NCBI RefSeq assembly: GCF_963678635.1
Contig: NC_087066.1
Location: forward strand, 35,343,152 to 35,407,151
From: Symsagittifera roscoffensis
Taxonomy: Eukaryota > Xenacoelomorpha > Acoela > Convolutidae
Length of the DNA stretch: 64,000 nt
Direction: 5' to 3'
In this document: piece by piece, positions 1 to 9,660 of the stretch
Layout: each line of letters begins with the position of its first letter
How positions within the stretch are numbered: the first letter of the stretch is position 1
Position numbers and translations under genes: made by a program
Notes under the pieces: generated by a model
Seen by the model: the letters and a program-made list of their open reading frames with translations, nothing else
The model's database searches: none
Told to the model about the DNA's origin: nothing

Positions 1-890
1 TTCTGCAACTATGTGCATCGTCAGGATTTTTCCAATTAATTAATCTAAATGACGATAAAACATCAATTTACAAATGTTATTTACAATAATTCACCTAAAT
101 TTTGGTTCAAGACAATCCTGTTAAAACATTACCAAATCACAGTTGACATCTCTAATCACTATTTAGATTAAAATAGTTTGAACCTCGAAATTAATTATAT
201 ATTTTTTAACTAATTTGTCTGGAAATTTCTGAGTCATAATTTTGATTTTGACATGTACGTTTTTAAAAAAGTTCTTAAAAAAGCGAACTGAAAGACATCG
301 GTTTTATAGTAACTAATAATTTGAAGTGGACATAGAATGCAAAAACAGGATCAGCCAAAGCTCTATAGGCGTTATATTCAGTAAAAAGGAATATCTCGAA
401 ACTGAAAACAAAGCATATAAAACTACTAGCCTACAAAACAAATGTTGCCCAGAAAATAATCGAAATTGTGCAGAGGAAAGCAACAACAAGGATTTTAGGT
501 ACATTTGTGTGCTTGAGCCGGCACTCATACACAGCTAACTTTTTCTTCATATGTCTTGACCACATTGTTTATTTTCTGTTAATAATTGAATTTTTTTACC
601 GTTTAGGTACATATCATGGATAAAAAGACAGATTGATTCAGTCTAATATCCTAAAGCTGTCACTTTATCTTGAACTGCACCTTCCAATTTTACTTCATCG
701 AATTATCAATGACAAAACAGATCTGCAGTGGGGAAAAATTTATTTTAATATAAGAAAAAGGACAAACAAGACATTCGAGCTTAAAGAAATATGAAAGCAC
801 TAAATTCAGACTTCAAAAGTCTGAATCCGACCCAACAATCTGACTAATTTTGTTTCTGTCACTTACAGATTTCTTATTATCTTTGTTTGC
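1..890. other. AT-rich stretch without recognised gene
   Basis: No recognisable coding region, RNA gene or full repeat is visible. The short open frames here (about 70 residues on either strand near 313-538) overlap each other antisense and have no family features, so they are not called as genes. Confidence 0.5.
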
Positions 891-938
891 TTGAGAGAAA
901 CTCCAAGAGACTTGAGAGCAACTGGAGGAACAGAGTTT

Positions 939-1058
939 GGCGCTCTGATAAACAGACTACCGAAAACTATTGACTTCAGACGGGCCTGGTGCTCTGATAA
1001 AACTGGTGCTCTGATAAATAGACTGCCGAAAACTATTGACTACAAACGGGCCTTTGGA
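939..1058 (+). repeat. Imperfect direct repeat, two units of about 65 bp
   Basis: A unit beginning GCTCTGATAAACAGACT and running to CGGGCCT occurs twice in tandem with a few substitutions (first unit about 940-1004, second about 1007-1057). The repeat keeps an open frame of 88 codons (891-1157) in which the repeated peptide contains INRLPKTID, but nothing else supports a gene. Confidence 0.7.
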
Positions 1059-1164
1059 TTAAAAAGCAGACTTATATGTTACTTATGGAACTACTTTGAT
1101 ACGAAATACCAGCACCATAACACAAACTCGGAAGATATGAACTGCAGTCAGAACTAACTTCACT

Positions 1165-1390
1165 AGGAATGCGTTAAAATTGCAAATTCAAACAAACGTT
1201 TTCGCACATTTTTGTGCATCTTCAGGTTTTAAAAATTCGAAACTTCCTGTACAAAAAGATCAAAAATCATAAAAAATGTCAAACACATCATTATTTCAAA
1301 ACTTAAAAAATTCAACAAATCAAAAATTTACAAATATTACTGAAATTATGGAACAACTAATATGTAACAATTGTAAAAATTTTGTCAGAA
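1165..1390 (-). repeat. PLE terminal repeat R1 (3' end of copy A)
   Basis: About 225 bp matching, in inverse orientation, the sequence that follows the GIY-YIG ORF of copy B. It carries the CTGAAGA / hairpin / GAAAACG block on the minus strand at 1197-1225. It is joined directly to a truncated RT, so an internal deletion removed the nuclease of copy A. Confidence 0.75.
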
Positions 1391-1566
1391 ATTTCAATCC
1401 TTCAATCACATTTCTCTTGTACTGAAGGGGGCGCAGCTTTCGAAATTTAGTATGGCACCTGTATTTGTTGGTTTTTGATACCTCCCTTAGTTCGTTTTGC
1501 TGCTTTTGTCAATTCTAATTTGTAAATCTAAAATGTAAAAATTCCCGTTTGTGTTTGATGTCTCTA

Positions 1567-1998
1567 TTAGTAACTGTAAATTTGGACGTAGTAAGTTTGC
1601 AGCCCGTAGCACCTTTTCAGGATCACCCTCACTGTTCTCTCTATATCGTCAACGTAACGGACAAATAAATTAGCTTGCTCCACTGACTTATTTTTCTTTC
1701 TTATCGCGATGCATTTTCTACAGTACGAGATGGTTTCACTTATAATTCGATACTCATCATCTGATAAATCAGCGCATTTTACGTGATACCAGTTCAAACA
1801 GCATTCACATTCTAGACCTTTTGACCTGGACGTGACTTTCTTTTTGCACTCGGGACATATTCCGTTAAGATCTTTTTCGGGCAAAAACATTTCGGGAATA
1901 TCCCTAGATAGTGCAGTTTTGTATTGCTTCAGCCAAAAATTTGCCAAAATAACGGCAATAGATGCCCCATTGCCAAACCATCTTTCTGAACGTAACAT
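1567..1998 (-). pseudogene. PLE RT C-terminal part with embedded PHD finger (copy A)
   Basis: The 143-codon frame starts in RT motif B (GNGASIAVILAN, residues 10-20), a Penelope-type motif. It then enters a complete C4HC3 zinc finger of PHD type: CPEC at 48-51, CECC at 64-67, H72, C75, CRKC at 93-96. It continues to the RT catalytic motif RYVDDI (114-119). The first residue is not a true start: the frame is the continuation of the RT interrupted by the insert at 2063-2700. A frameshift follows RYVDDI; homology to copy B continues on the minus strand down to about 1398 in other frames. Penelope RTs normally pass from motif B to motif C without a zinc finger, so this insertion is a family peculiarity (see findings). 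Confidence 0.8.
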
Positions 1999-2062
1999 GT
2001 TGCCTTGGACTTGAAATGGACTTGACTAACTGCCATGTTCAACAGTCTCTTCGTGTACATGG

Positions 2063-2700
2063 CAGTTAGTCAAGTAAGTGGGTGCTAACATGTAAGTGGG
2101 TGCAAATCCATCTATGATGGCCAGACGGTCCGACATCTCACCACAAGGATTGAGGAACACCGAAAAGAGGATACCCCAGTTGGACAGCATTTAAGGCAGT
2201 GTGGTAGTGAGAGTGGTAAGTCTGAGTTTAATTGGAAAATAATCAACCAGGCGTCCAGCAGCATCAAGTTACTTACATTAGAGGCGCTGCACATTAGGAA
2301 AGAGAGATCGGGAACTAACACGCGCGACGAGTTTAGAAGTAGGGAGCTGACACTAAAGCTTTAGTTCCAGAATCGAAAAATTCTGGCTAAAACAACAAAT
2401 TTTGAAACAACTTACATGTTAGCATTAAAATTAGCCACAAAACGAAAATGTGAAAATGAAATTGAAAAAAACTCTCAAAAATTTGTGACAAAATGTTTTA
2501 AAATGTTACATAATAGTTGTTACATAATTTCAGTGATATTTGTAAAGTTTTGATTGGTTGAATTTTTAAAATTTTGAAGTAATGATGTGTGTGACACTTT
2601 TTATGATCTTTGATCATTTTGTACAGATAGTTTAGAATTTTTAAAACCTGAAGATGCACAAAATGTGCAAAAACGTTTGTTTGAATTTACAATTTTAACG
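2063..2700 (+). mobile_element. 5'-truncated PLE fragment inserted in copy A
   Basis: A plus-strand piece of the same PLE family sits inside minus-strand copy A. It contains most of the GIY-YIG domain (2101-2365, starting CKSIY and ending ELTLKL with a stop) followed by the family terminal repeat (about 2366-2694). It is nearly identical to 7806-8405, so it is recent. ACGAAGAGACT occurs on both sides of the insert (copy A strand), a likely target duplication of about 12 bp. Next to the left junction lies a 19-bp inverted repeat (ACTTGACTAACTGCCATG near 2032 and its complement near 2060), suggesting fold-back during insertion. Confidence 0.75.
2101..2365 (+). pseudogene. GIY-YIG endonuclease domain, 5'-truncated
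   Basis: Open in one frame to a stop at 2363-2365 and almost identical to the C-terminal part of the copy B nuclease. The first GIY-type strand is missing. The second strand reads SIYDGQT where copy B has SIYVGQT, followed by the helix with the conserved Arg (TTRIEEH). Confidence 0.7.
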
Positions 2701-3749
2701 TATTCTCATAGTCTCTTCGTGGTTTCCTAGCAATTGATGGTGGTTCCTCTTGCTCATACAGTTTCCATAGAGCTATGTCAATTGCTTCTCCGAGTAGAAC
2801 ATTTGTATATAAACTCTTCCCATCTAGAGATATCAAATTTTCCTTGGGCTCAAGATTAGTGCTCTGTAAAATATCTCTCGCATCTAGTGAGTTGGTTTCG
2901 ATGTTCGCGCCCTCAACTTTTTCGGAAAATTTTGCTAGAACCTTGTTAAATTTATAATAAGAGCTACCAGGCAATGAGAGAACCGGTCTTAAGGGGGTAT
3001 TCTTTTTATGCATCTTCGCCAACCCATAAAGTCTGGCAGACTGCCCCTCAGTAGACCTCATCCTTCTGCAACGATTCTCACTTATTTCGTCTTTTTTCCC
3101 TCATAGCCAACAACTCCTTATTGATGTCTCTTTCTATCTTCAAATTAACTGCATCACTTGTACCTTTAATTTCGCTGAATTGATTTGAATCTAATGTATC
3201 CGACAACTTGTTCTCGTAGGTGTTCTTCCTCATTATACAAAAACCCACGCCCTTGTCATACGGTACCGAAACTAATCCATTACTCTTCAGATACTTTCGG
3301 GCTTTCTGAACGCCTTTGTCAGATGATGTTTGTTTCACCCTTTTAGCATAGGCTTTTGCCACAACTTCGATCTCACAAAGGGCCTCCCCAGGGACTTCAC
3401 GATTTTTGAGATCCGATAGAAAGATATCAATTTCGGCGAGAAAGAGTGTCTCCCTAAATTTATCCCTGACGGGATGTTTCTGCCTTAATGCCAACACTTA
3501 TTTTAACAAATTTGGTAATTCAACATCATCAAGAGCTTTTACCGAACCTACACCTTGCTTCCCCAAAGGTCGGTCTTGCCTTTCTGATAGTTTCATTAGC
3601 TTTTTCTGATGGGTCTCTTTGACTGTTGTTGTTTGTGTTTGTCCCCTGAGACTTGAGTATTTCATTCCCGAAGGCATAACTGTGCTCATTGGTTTGCAGG
3701 CCAGGGATGTTAAATTGGGATAATATCCCTGGCCTTGAGCCGAAACCAT
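2687..3749 (-). pseudogene. PLE RT N-terminal half (copy A), broken in three frames
   Basis: Three minus-strand frames (3749-3498, 3497-3078, 3061-2687) together correspond to copy B residues from the shared CKPMSTV start to the RT fingers/palm. Recognisable Penelope RT blocks are DKGVGFCIMRK (thumb-side N-terminal motif), PLRPVLSLPGS and SLYTNV. The last six residues (ENTLKL and stop) are supplied by the inserted terminal repeat, exactly as in copy B. Frameshifts at about 3497 and 3070 make this a pseudogene. Confidence 0.8.
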
Positions 3750-3828
3750 ATTAATAATAATAATAATCCCTAATTAATGGACTGTCAACTATTCTTTGTT
3801 TGGGTGGAATGATATCTCTCGCATCTAG

Positions 3829-4186
3829 TGGCTATAGTTCCAGAATCAAAAAATTCTGGCTAAAACAACAAAATTTTGAAACAACTTACATGTTAGCATG
3901 AAAATTAGCAACAAAACAAAAATGTGAAAATAAAAATGAAGAAAACTCTCAGAAATTTGTGGCAAATTGTTTTAAAATGTTACATAATAGTTGTTACATA
4001 ATTTCAGTGATATTTGTAAGGTTTTGATCGGTTGATTTTTTAAAATTTTGAAGTAATGATGTGTGTGACACTTTTTATGATCTTTGATCATTTTGTAAAG
4101 ATAGTTTAGAATTTTTAAAACCTGAAGATGCACAAAATGTGCGAAAACGTTTGTTTGAATTTACAATTTTAACGCATTCTCAAAAT
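3829..4186 (+). repeat. PLE terminal repeat R3 (upstream of copy B)
   Basis: About 358 bp, from TTCCAGAATCAAAAAATTC to AACGCATTCTC, closely matching the repeats at 2366-2694 and 8065-8412 in the same orientation. It contains the CTGAAGA-hairpin-GAAAACG block at 4122-4149. Just before it, about 20 bp (ATATCTCTCGCATCTAGTG) also occur in the RT of copy A, perhaps a template-switch scar. Confidence 0.8.
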
Positions 4187-4336
4187 ATTTAGATATAAAA
4201 TTTTGAAACCCTACGGCGTTGAGCCAATTCTCAATTACAGTCTCTCCTACAAGTTTAAATTTATTTTTCCTTTGTTTTAGTGGAGAAATCTTTTTAGTTG
4301 AAAAATCTTTTTATATTTTACCATGTTAGAATTGAA

Positions 4337-4990
4337 ATGGTCTACATCGTAGCAGCTAGCTCACTCTACTTCAGCCTGGAACAACTTAGCAACCCGGAAA
4401 AAGGACAATTTCTACCCAAAATTTTGGCTATTCCGGGACTTTCTTTAAACACGAACACCACGAACCCACAGAAGAACCTCGCAAGCCTACTCTGCAGGGC
4501 ACCTCTAGCAGAAAAACGTCAAGTGGTGGTGTGGCACGACATCATCAATAATTCTATCAACAGTCACCGCGCAAACAATTACAGAGCTTGCACTGCAGAG
4601 GAATTGACAGAAATCCTGAAGACACTGACAAATATCAGCGCAATTGTATACTGTCAGAGAAACGGTACACCGGATATCAGGAATCAGCTGATCAGCTCGG
4701 GTATTCTTGTCATTCCTATTACAAAGTGTCTCATTTCAAAGAGGAAGAGAAGAACGGAGCTGGTCAACGAATATCAGGCACTGCACCAGGACGTCCAGCT
4801 GGAGCTAAAGTCTTTGAGAATTCTGTTCGAACACCAAGACAACCTGCCAGCTGTCTTGTCCAAGCTTCGTTCAAACACGAAAAAGCAACCTCAATCAAGA
4901 AAGAGGGCGGAGAAAAGAAGACTGGTGAACATAGGCGAAGCAACTGTTGGTCGGACTGACGAGGAGGCTTCAACGGAGAGGGTGAGTTAA
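4337..4990 (+). CDS. PLE-associated ORF of unknown function
   Basis: The ATG at 4337 is the first in this frame, giving 217 residues. The protein begins with a hydrophobic stretch (about residues 1-20), then has the block VVVWHDIINNSI followed by HRANN, an alternating helix/strand region with AIVYCQRNGTPDI, and a very basic tail rich in K and R (KKQPQSRKRAEKRR). The WHD-NN block is reminiscent of SGNH-type hydrolase folds, but I cannot confirm it. Its place between the upstream terminal repeat and the RT suggests an element-encoded accessory protein; the basic tail would suit nucleic-acid binding (inference). It ends about 50 bp before the RT frame. It could instead be a fragment of another element. 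Confidence 0.55.
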   Translation: MVYIVAASSLYFSLEQLSNPEKGQFLPKILAIPGLSLNTNTTNPQKNLASLLCRAPLAEKRQVVVWHDIINNSINSHRANNYRACTAEELTEILKTLTNISAIVYCQRNGTPDIRNQLISSGILVIPITKCLISKRKRRTELVNEYQALHQDVQLELKSLRILFEHQDNLPAVLSKLRSNTKKQPQSRKRAEKRRLVNIGEATVGRTDEEASTERVS

Positions 4991-5036
4991 ACTTGTGTTA
5001 TTTGAGTTGCTTTGTGTCACGTGAGGTTTATTCCTC

Positions 5037-6379
5037 GTGGCCTGCAAACCAATGAGCACAGTTGTACTCCCACCTCCATTCTCGATTTGGACTTTGAAAA
5101 ACAAACTCATTTGGAAATTAGTCCGTGATTATGCGTCCATATATGTTAAATTTATCAACTGTCACCAACGTGTTAAGTGTTTGAATGTTTGTCTAGAAAA
5201 CGACATTATACTTGATTTTTTGAGGTTCAGGGTACCGGAAAATGGGGTATTTTCGAACCAAGCAGTACACAGTTTTCAGACAAAACTTCTAAGAACGGAG
5301 ATAAACAAGGCAAGGACAGATGAGAAAAACGTTGAAGTCAAACTAGAAAGGGCGAGAGGCGCAGTACAGATGGGTGTAGATGAGAAGTTTTGGCCTTCGG
5401 TAATTAAATATTTAAGTCTTAGGGGACAAAGACAAACAAGAACAGTCAAAGAGACCCATCAGAAGAAGCTAATGAAACTATCAGAAAGGCAAGACCGACC
5501 TCTAGGGAAGCAAGGTGAGGGTTCGGTAAGAGCTCTTGATGATGTTGAATTACCAAATTGGGTACAACAAGTGTTGGCATTAGGATCAAAGCATCCCGTC
5601 AGGGATAAATTTAATGAGACACACTCTCTCGCCGACATTGACATCTTTCTATTGGATCTCAAAAATCGGAAAATCCCCGGGGAGGCCCTTTGTGAGATCG
5701 AAGCTGTGGCAAAAGCCTATGCTAAGAGGGTGAAACAAACACCATCTGACAAAGGCCTTGAGAAGGCCCGAAAGTATCTGAAGAGTAATGGATTAGTTGC
5801 GGTACCGTATGACAAAGGCGTGGGTTTTTGTGTAATGAGAAAGGACACCTACGAGAACAGGTTGTCGGATACATTTGATTCAAATCAATTCAGCAAAAGT
5901 AAAGGAACAAGTGATGCGATTGTTTTGAAGATAGAAAGAGACAACAATAAGGAGTTGTTGGCTATGAGGAAAAAAGATGAAATAAGTGAGAGTCTCTACA
6001 CAAGCATGAGGTCTTCTGGGGGCAGCCCGCCAGGCTTTATGGGTCGGCGAAAGTGCATAAAGTGAATAACCCATTAAGACCGGTCCTCTCCTTGCCTGGT
6101 AGCTCTTATTATAACTTGAACAAGGTTCTTGCAAAATTTTTCGAGAAAATTGAGGGAGCAAACATCGAAACGAACTCACTAGATGCGAGAGAAATCTTAG
6201 AGAGCATTAATCTTGAGCCCAATGAAAACTTGATATCTCTAGATGTGAAGAGTTTGTACACAAATGTTCCACTGAAAGAAGCGATAGACATAGCTCTGAG
6301 AAAACTGTATGAGCAAGATGAACCACCATCAATTGCTAGGAAACCACGAAGAGACTTTGAGAATACGTTAAAATTGTAA
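5037..6379 (+). pseudogene. PLE reverse transcriptase, N-terminal part (copy B)
   Basis: The frame opens at 5037 (first ATG at 5052) and runs to 6065. After a frameshift near 6050 the homology continues at 6053-6379. It contains the Penelope N-terminal RT block with DKGVGFCVMRK, then PLRPVLSLPGS, ISLDVKSLYTNV (RT motif A with catalytic Asp) and EPPSIARKPRRD. It then runs into a reverse-oriented terminal repeat that supplies ENTLKL and a stop. It encodes the RNA-dependent DNA polymerase used for target-primed insertion. Compared with copy A it has about 340 extra bp near the start (5060-5395). Confidence 0.8.
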
Positions 6380-6722
6380 ATTCAAACAAACATTTTTGCA
6401 CATTTTGTGCATCTTCAGGTTTTAAAAATTCTAAACTATCTGTACAAAATGATCAAAGATCATAAAAAGTGTCACACACATCATTACTTCAAAATTTTAA
6501 AAATTCAACCAATCAAAACTTTACAAATATCACTGAAATTATGCAACAATTATGTAACATTTTAAAACGTTTTGTCACAAATTTCTGAGAGTTTTCTTCA
6601 TTTTCATTTTCACATTTTGGTTTTGTGGCTAATTTTAATGCTAACATGTAAGTTGTTTCAAAATTTTGATGTTTTAGCCAGAATTTTTCGATTTTGGAAC
6701 TATAGCCTTAGTGTCAGCCAAT
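6363..6722 (-). mobile_element. Reverse-oriented PLE terminal-repeat insert R4 within the copy B RT
   Basis: A short 3' fragment of the same PLE family, in inverse orientation, interrupts the RT. A direct repeat of about 39 bp flanks it: the stretch from ATGAACCACCATCAATTG to CGAAGAGACT is at about 6327-6365 and again at 6720-6760 with one inserted A and one substitution. That is a target-site duplication. The insert includes the last bases of the nuclease ORF (GTGTCAGC) and the hammerhead-like block on the minus strand at 6391-6418. Confidence 0.8.
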
Positions 6723-6805
6723 GAACCACCATCAATTGCTAGGAAAACCATGAAGAGACTGTTGAACATGGCAGTTAGTCAAGTCCATTTCTAGTGCAAT
6801 GAAAC

Positions 6806-7618
6806 ATGGTACGTTTAGAAAGATGGTTTGGCAATGGGGCATCTCTTGCCGTCATTTTAGCAAATCTTTGGCTGAAGCAGTACGAAACTGCACTATCAAG
6901 GGATATTCCCGAAATGTTTTTGCCCGAGAAAGATCTTCACGAAATATGTCCCGAAAGCAATAAGAAAGTCACGTACAGGTCAAAAGGTGTAGAACGTGAA
7001 TGCTGTTTGAACTGGTATCACGTAAAATGCGTTGATATATCAGATGTTGAGTATCGAAATATAAGTGAAACCGTCTGGTACTGCAGAAAATGCATCGCAA
7101 TAAGGGAGAAAAATAAGTCAGGGCAACAATCTAAATTGTTTCTCCGTTACGTTGATGATATAGTGAGAACAGTGAGGGGTGATCCTGAAAAAGTGCCACG
7201 GGCTGCAAACTTACTACATCCAAATTTACAATTCACAATAGAGACACCAAACACAAACGGAACTTTGGCATTTTTGGGTTTACAAATTAGTATTGACAAA
7301 AGCAGGAAAATTAGCTGTGGGTGGTATCAAAAACCAACAGATACAGGTACCATACTCAATTTTAGAAGCTGCGCCCCCCTTCAGTACAAAAGAAATGTGA
7401 TTGAAGGAACTGTTCACCGGGTTTTCCGCAGTACGTCAACATGGGAAGAATATGATAAAGCCATGAAAATCAACCGTGAGCAGTGGTTGGATAACCAATA
7501 TCCGGAAAGTTGGTCGTCGCGGGTTGCATCCCATGCCCTTGAAAAGGTCATCAGCGAGGGCAAAAACAAAAAGAACATGGCTGAGAAAAAGAAGCCCTGT
7601 GATTATAGCAGTGATTGA
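6806..7618 (+). pseudogene. PLE reverse transcriptase, C-terminal part with degraded PHD finger (copy B)
   Basis: The reading starts at RT motif B (GNGASLAVILANLWLK) and passes through a PHD-like segment. Relative to copy A two zinc ligands are lost (CPES instead of CPEC, and Arg in place of the third Cys before ECCLNWYH), while H and CRKC remain. It continues with the catalytic RYVDDI, then the thumb (NGTLAFLGLQI, GWYQKPTDTG, RVFRSTSTW). It belongs downstream of the 5037-6379 part, from which the R4 insert separates it. The frame breaks near 7600, before the connection to the GIY-YIG domain. Confidence 0.8.
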
Positions 7619-7676
7619 CCACCCATCTTGATGGTCCAATGTAGGGGGAATCACAGTCAGACATTAGCAAAAAAAA

Positions 7677-8069
7677 GTGCGCGATATCACCAATGCGCTG
7701 ATAATATTCACGACGAGGAAATTGAAAACTTGTATGCCCTCTCTAAAATCCTCCTTTTCCAGTGAACTGAAATCAAAAGTGGTGTACAGACTTGAATGTT
7801 GTGGGTGCAAATCCATCTATGTTGGCCAGACGGTTCGACATCTCACCACAAGGATTGAGGAACACCGAAAAGAGGATACCCCAGTTGGACAGCATTTAAG
7901 GCAGTGTGGTAGTGAGAGTGGTAAGTCTGAGTTTAATTGGAAAATAATCAACCAGGCGTCCAGCAGCATCAAGTTACTTACATTAGAGGCGCTGCACATT
8001 AGGAAAGAGAGATCGGGAACTAACACGCGCGACGAGTTTAGAAGTAGGGAGCTGACACTAAAGTTTTAG
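7677..8069 (+). CDS. GIY-YIG endonuclease domain of PLE copy B
   Basis: About 115 residues with the GIY-YIG fold landmarks in Penelope form: KVVYRLEC (first strand), a CCGC zinc-type pair, SIYVGQT (second strand), TTRIEEHRKED (helix with the conserved Arg) and a late helix containing the candidate catalytic Glu in LLTLEALHI. In Penelope-like elements this domain nicks target DNA to prime reverse transcription. It is the C-terminal part of the RT polyprotein; the frame opens at 7677 only because of a frameshift and stop upstream (about 7600-7675). The domain itself is intact to its natural stop. Confidence 0.8.
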   Translation: MRDITNALIIFTTRKLKTCMPSLKSSFSSELKSKVVYRLECCGCKSIYVGQTVRHLTTRIEEHRKEDTPVGQHLRQCGSESGKSEFNWKIINQASSSIKLLTLEALHIRKERSGTNTRDEFRSRELTLKF

Positions 8070-8412
8070 TTCCAGAATCGAAAAATTCTGGCTAAAACAA
8101 CAAATTTTGAAACAACTTACATGTTAGCATTAAAATTAGCCACAAAACAAAAATGTGAAAATGAAATTGAAAAAAACTCTCAAAAATTTGTGACAAAATG
8201 TTTTAAAATGTTACATAATAGTTGTTACATAATTTCAGTGATATTTGTAAAGTTTTGATTGGTTGAATTTTTAAAATTTTGAAGTAATGATGTGTGTGAC
8301 ACTTTTTATGATCTTTGATCATTTTGTACAGATAGTTTAGAATTTTTAAAACCTGAAGTTGCACAAAATGTGCGAAAATGTTTGTTTGAATTTACAATTT
8401 TAACGCATTCTC
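8065..8412 (+). repeat. PLE terminal repeat R5 (3' end of copy B)
   Basis: This matches R3 and the repeat at 2366-2694 over about 345 bp and begins at the stop of the nuclease ORF. The hammerhead-like block lies at 8353-8380, here with CTGAAGT in place of CTGAAGA, so this copy is probably degraded. It ends AACGCATTCTC like the others. Confidence 0.8.
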
Positions 8413-8711
8413 GAAATGATCAAGAGCTAGTGTAGTATCTTCGGTTACCATGATCATTTCTGACTGACCTTGACGGAAGGGGCCCTTTTAGTTTATATTA
8501 TATAATAAGTTGCAAAATGTTGGAATAGACAATAAGTTCAATAATAGTTTTTGGATGGGACAAAATGATGGGCGACGGCCACGGATCAGCAGATACATGC
8601 CTTTTAAACCCTGAAAACCACAACTTGCTGTTCGCATTCCCGTAATCGTTTTCAAATAAAAATCAATTTATTCTTGGAAAAACTTCGTGTACCGGCCCGG
8701 CCGCCTCAACT

Positions 8712-9660
8712 GAAATATTTACACAACTGATATGATACCAACTAGAACAACAATCACATTTAATCCAATTTATCAGTCCTGAAGGTTTTAAGCAATCTTT
8801 GCTTGTACACTCTTTGTTGTTTTTCCTCATCTTGACGAAGCATAAAGGTAAAAAAAAGGATTTTGACTGGACTTTAGGGGACTGAACTAACCCATGATAA
8901 GCGGTTAGTGGGAATTTTACAAATCAGCAAATAAAAAAAAAGACAACTAAATTAATTTAAAAGGTTAAAAGGCAGCATAAAGGTTAAAAAACCAAAAACA
9001 AGGAACAATCTCACCCGAGCTCAGTAGGTTCAGCGGCGCACCACCAGACTTCTCAAGCCAGTTCCAGTTCCCCACCTCCCCACAGAAAGCCACTTGACAG
9101 ACCTGTCTCTAAAATCCCTCAGAGGGCGCTCCACATACAGGCACAAACATCAAACATAACAAATGCCTAATTGTTAGCCTAATTGTTGTGATAAACTTAT
9201 TAAATAGATTTGTTATGTTTGATGTTTGTGCCTGTATGTGGAGCGCCCTCTGAGGGATTTTAGAGACAGGTCTGTCAAGTGGCTTTCTGTGGGGAGGTGG
9301 GGAACTGGAACTGGCTTGAGAAGTCTGGTGGTGCGCCGCTGAACCTACTGAGCTCGGGTGAGATTGTTCCTTGTTTTTGGTTTTTTAACCTTTATGCTGC
9401 CTTTTAACCTATTAAATTAATTTAGTTGTCTTTTTTTTATTTGCTGATTTGTAAAATTCCCACTAACCGCTTATCATGGGTTAGTTCAGTCCCCTAAAGT
9501 CCAGTCAAAATCCTTTTTTTTTACCTTTATGCTGCGTCAAGATGAGGAAAAACAACAAAGAGTGTACAAGCAAAGATTGCTTAAAACCTTCAGGACTGAT
9601 AAATTGGATTAAATGTGATTGTTGTTCTAGTTGGTATCATATCAGTTGTGTAAATATTTC
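8712..9660. repeat. Large inverted repeat: 453-bp arms, 43-bp spacer
   Basis: Arm 8712-9164 is the near-perfect reverse complement of 9208-9660; I see only a few substitutions and one A-tract length difference. The right arm is the 5' UTR plus the first about 40 codons (PHD finger) of the retroelement at 9208-12429, so the left arm is a second, inverted 5' end of the same element. The 43-bp spacer is AT-rich. As single-stranded nucleic acid it would form a long hairpin. Confidence 0.9.

Larger units (their letters stand above)
1165..3770 (-). mobile_element. Penelope-like retroelement copy A (decayed)
   Basis: This is a minus-strand Penelope-like element, recognised by RT blocks that match copy B at 5037-7618. 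Read on the minus strand it runs: N-terminal region and RT fingers (3749 to about 2700), a foreign insert of the same family in opposite orientation (about 2063-2700), the rest of the RT with an embedded PHD finger (1998 to about 1398), then the family's terminal repeat (about 1390-1165). The end of the RT and the GIY-YIG nuclease are missing, because the RT sequence joins the terminal repeat directly near 1395. Frameshifts separate the RT pieces. Relative to copy B it also lacks about 340 bp just after the shared segment reading CKPMSTV. It is a dead copy. Confidence 0.85.
3829..8412 (+). mobile_element. Penelope-like retroelement copy B (nearly full length)
   Basis: The layout is terminal repeat (3829-4186), ORF of unknown function (4337-4990), RT in two or more pieces (5037-7618), GIY-YIG endonuclease (7677-8069) and a second terminal repeat (about 8065-8412) in the same orientation as the first. 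Repeats on both sides of an RT plus GIY-YIG ORF are the hallmark of Penelope-like elements (pseudo-LTRs). The coding part is damaged by frameshifts near 6050 and 7600 and by a reverse-oriented terminal-repeat insert at about 6363-6722. It is therefore a recent but inactive copy. Confidence 0.85.

Noticed and set aside
313-538. Overlapping open frames of about 70 codons on both strands
   Set aside because: Antisense to each other, no domain, no splice or promoter context.
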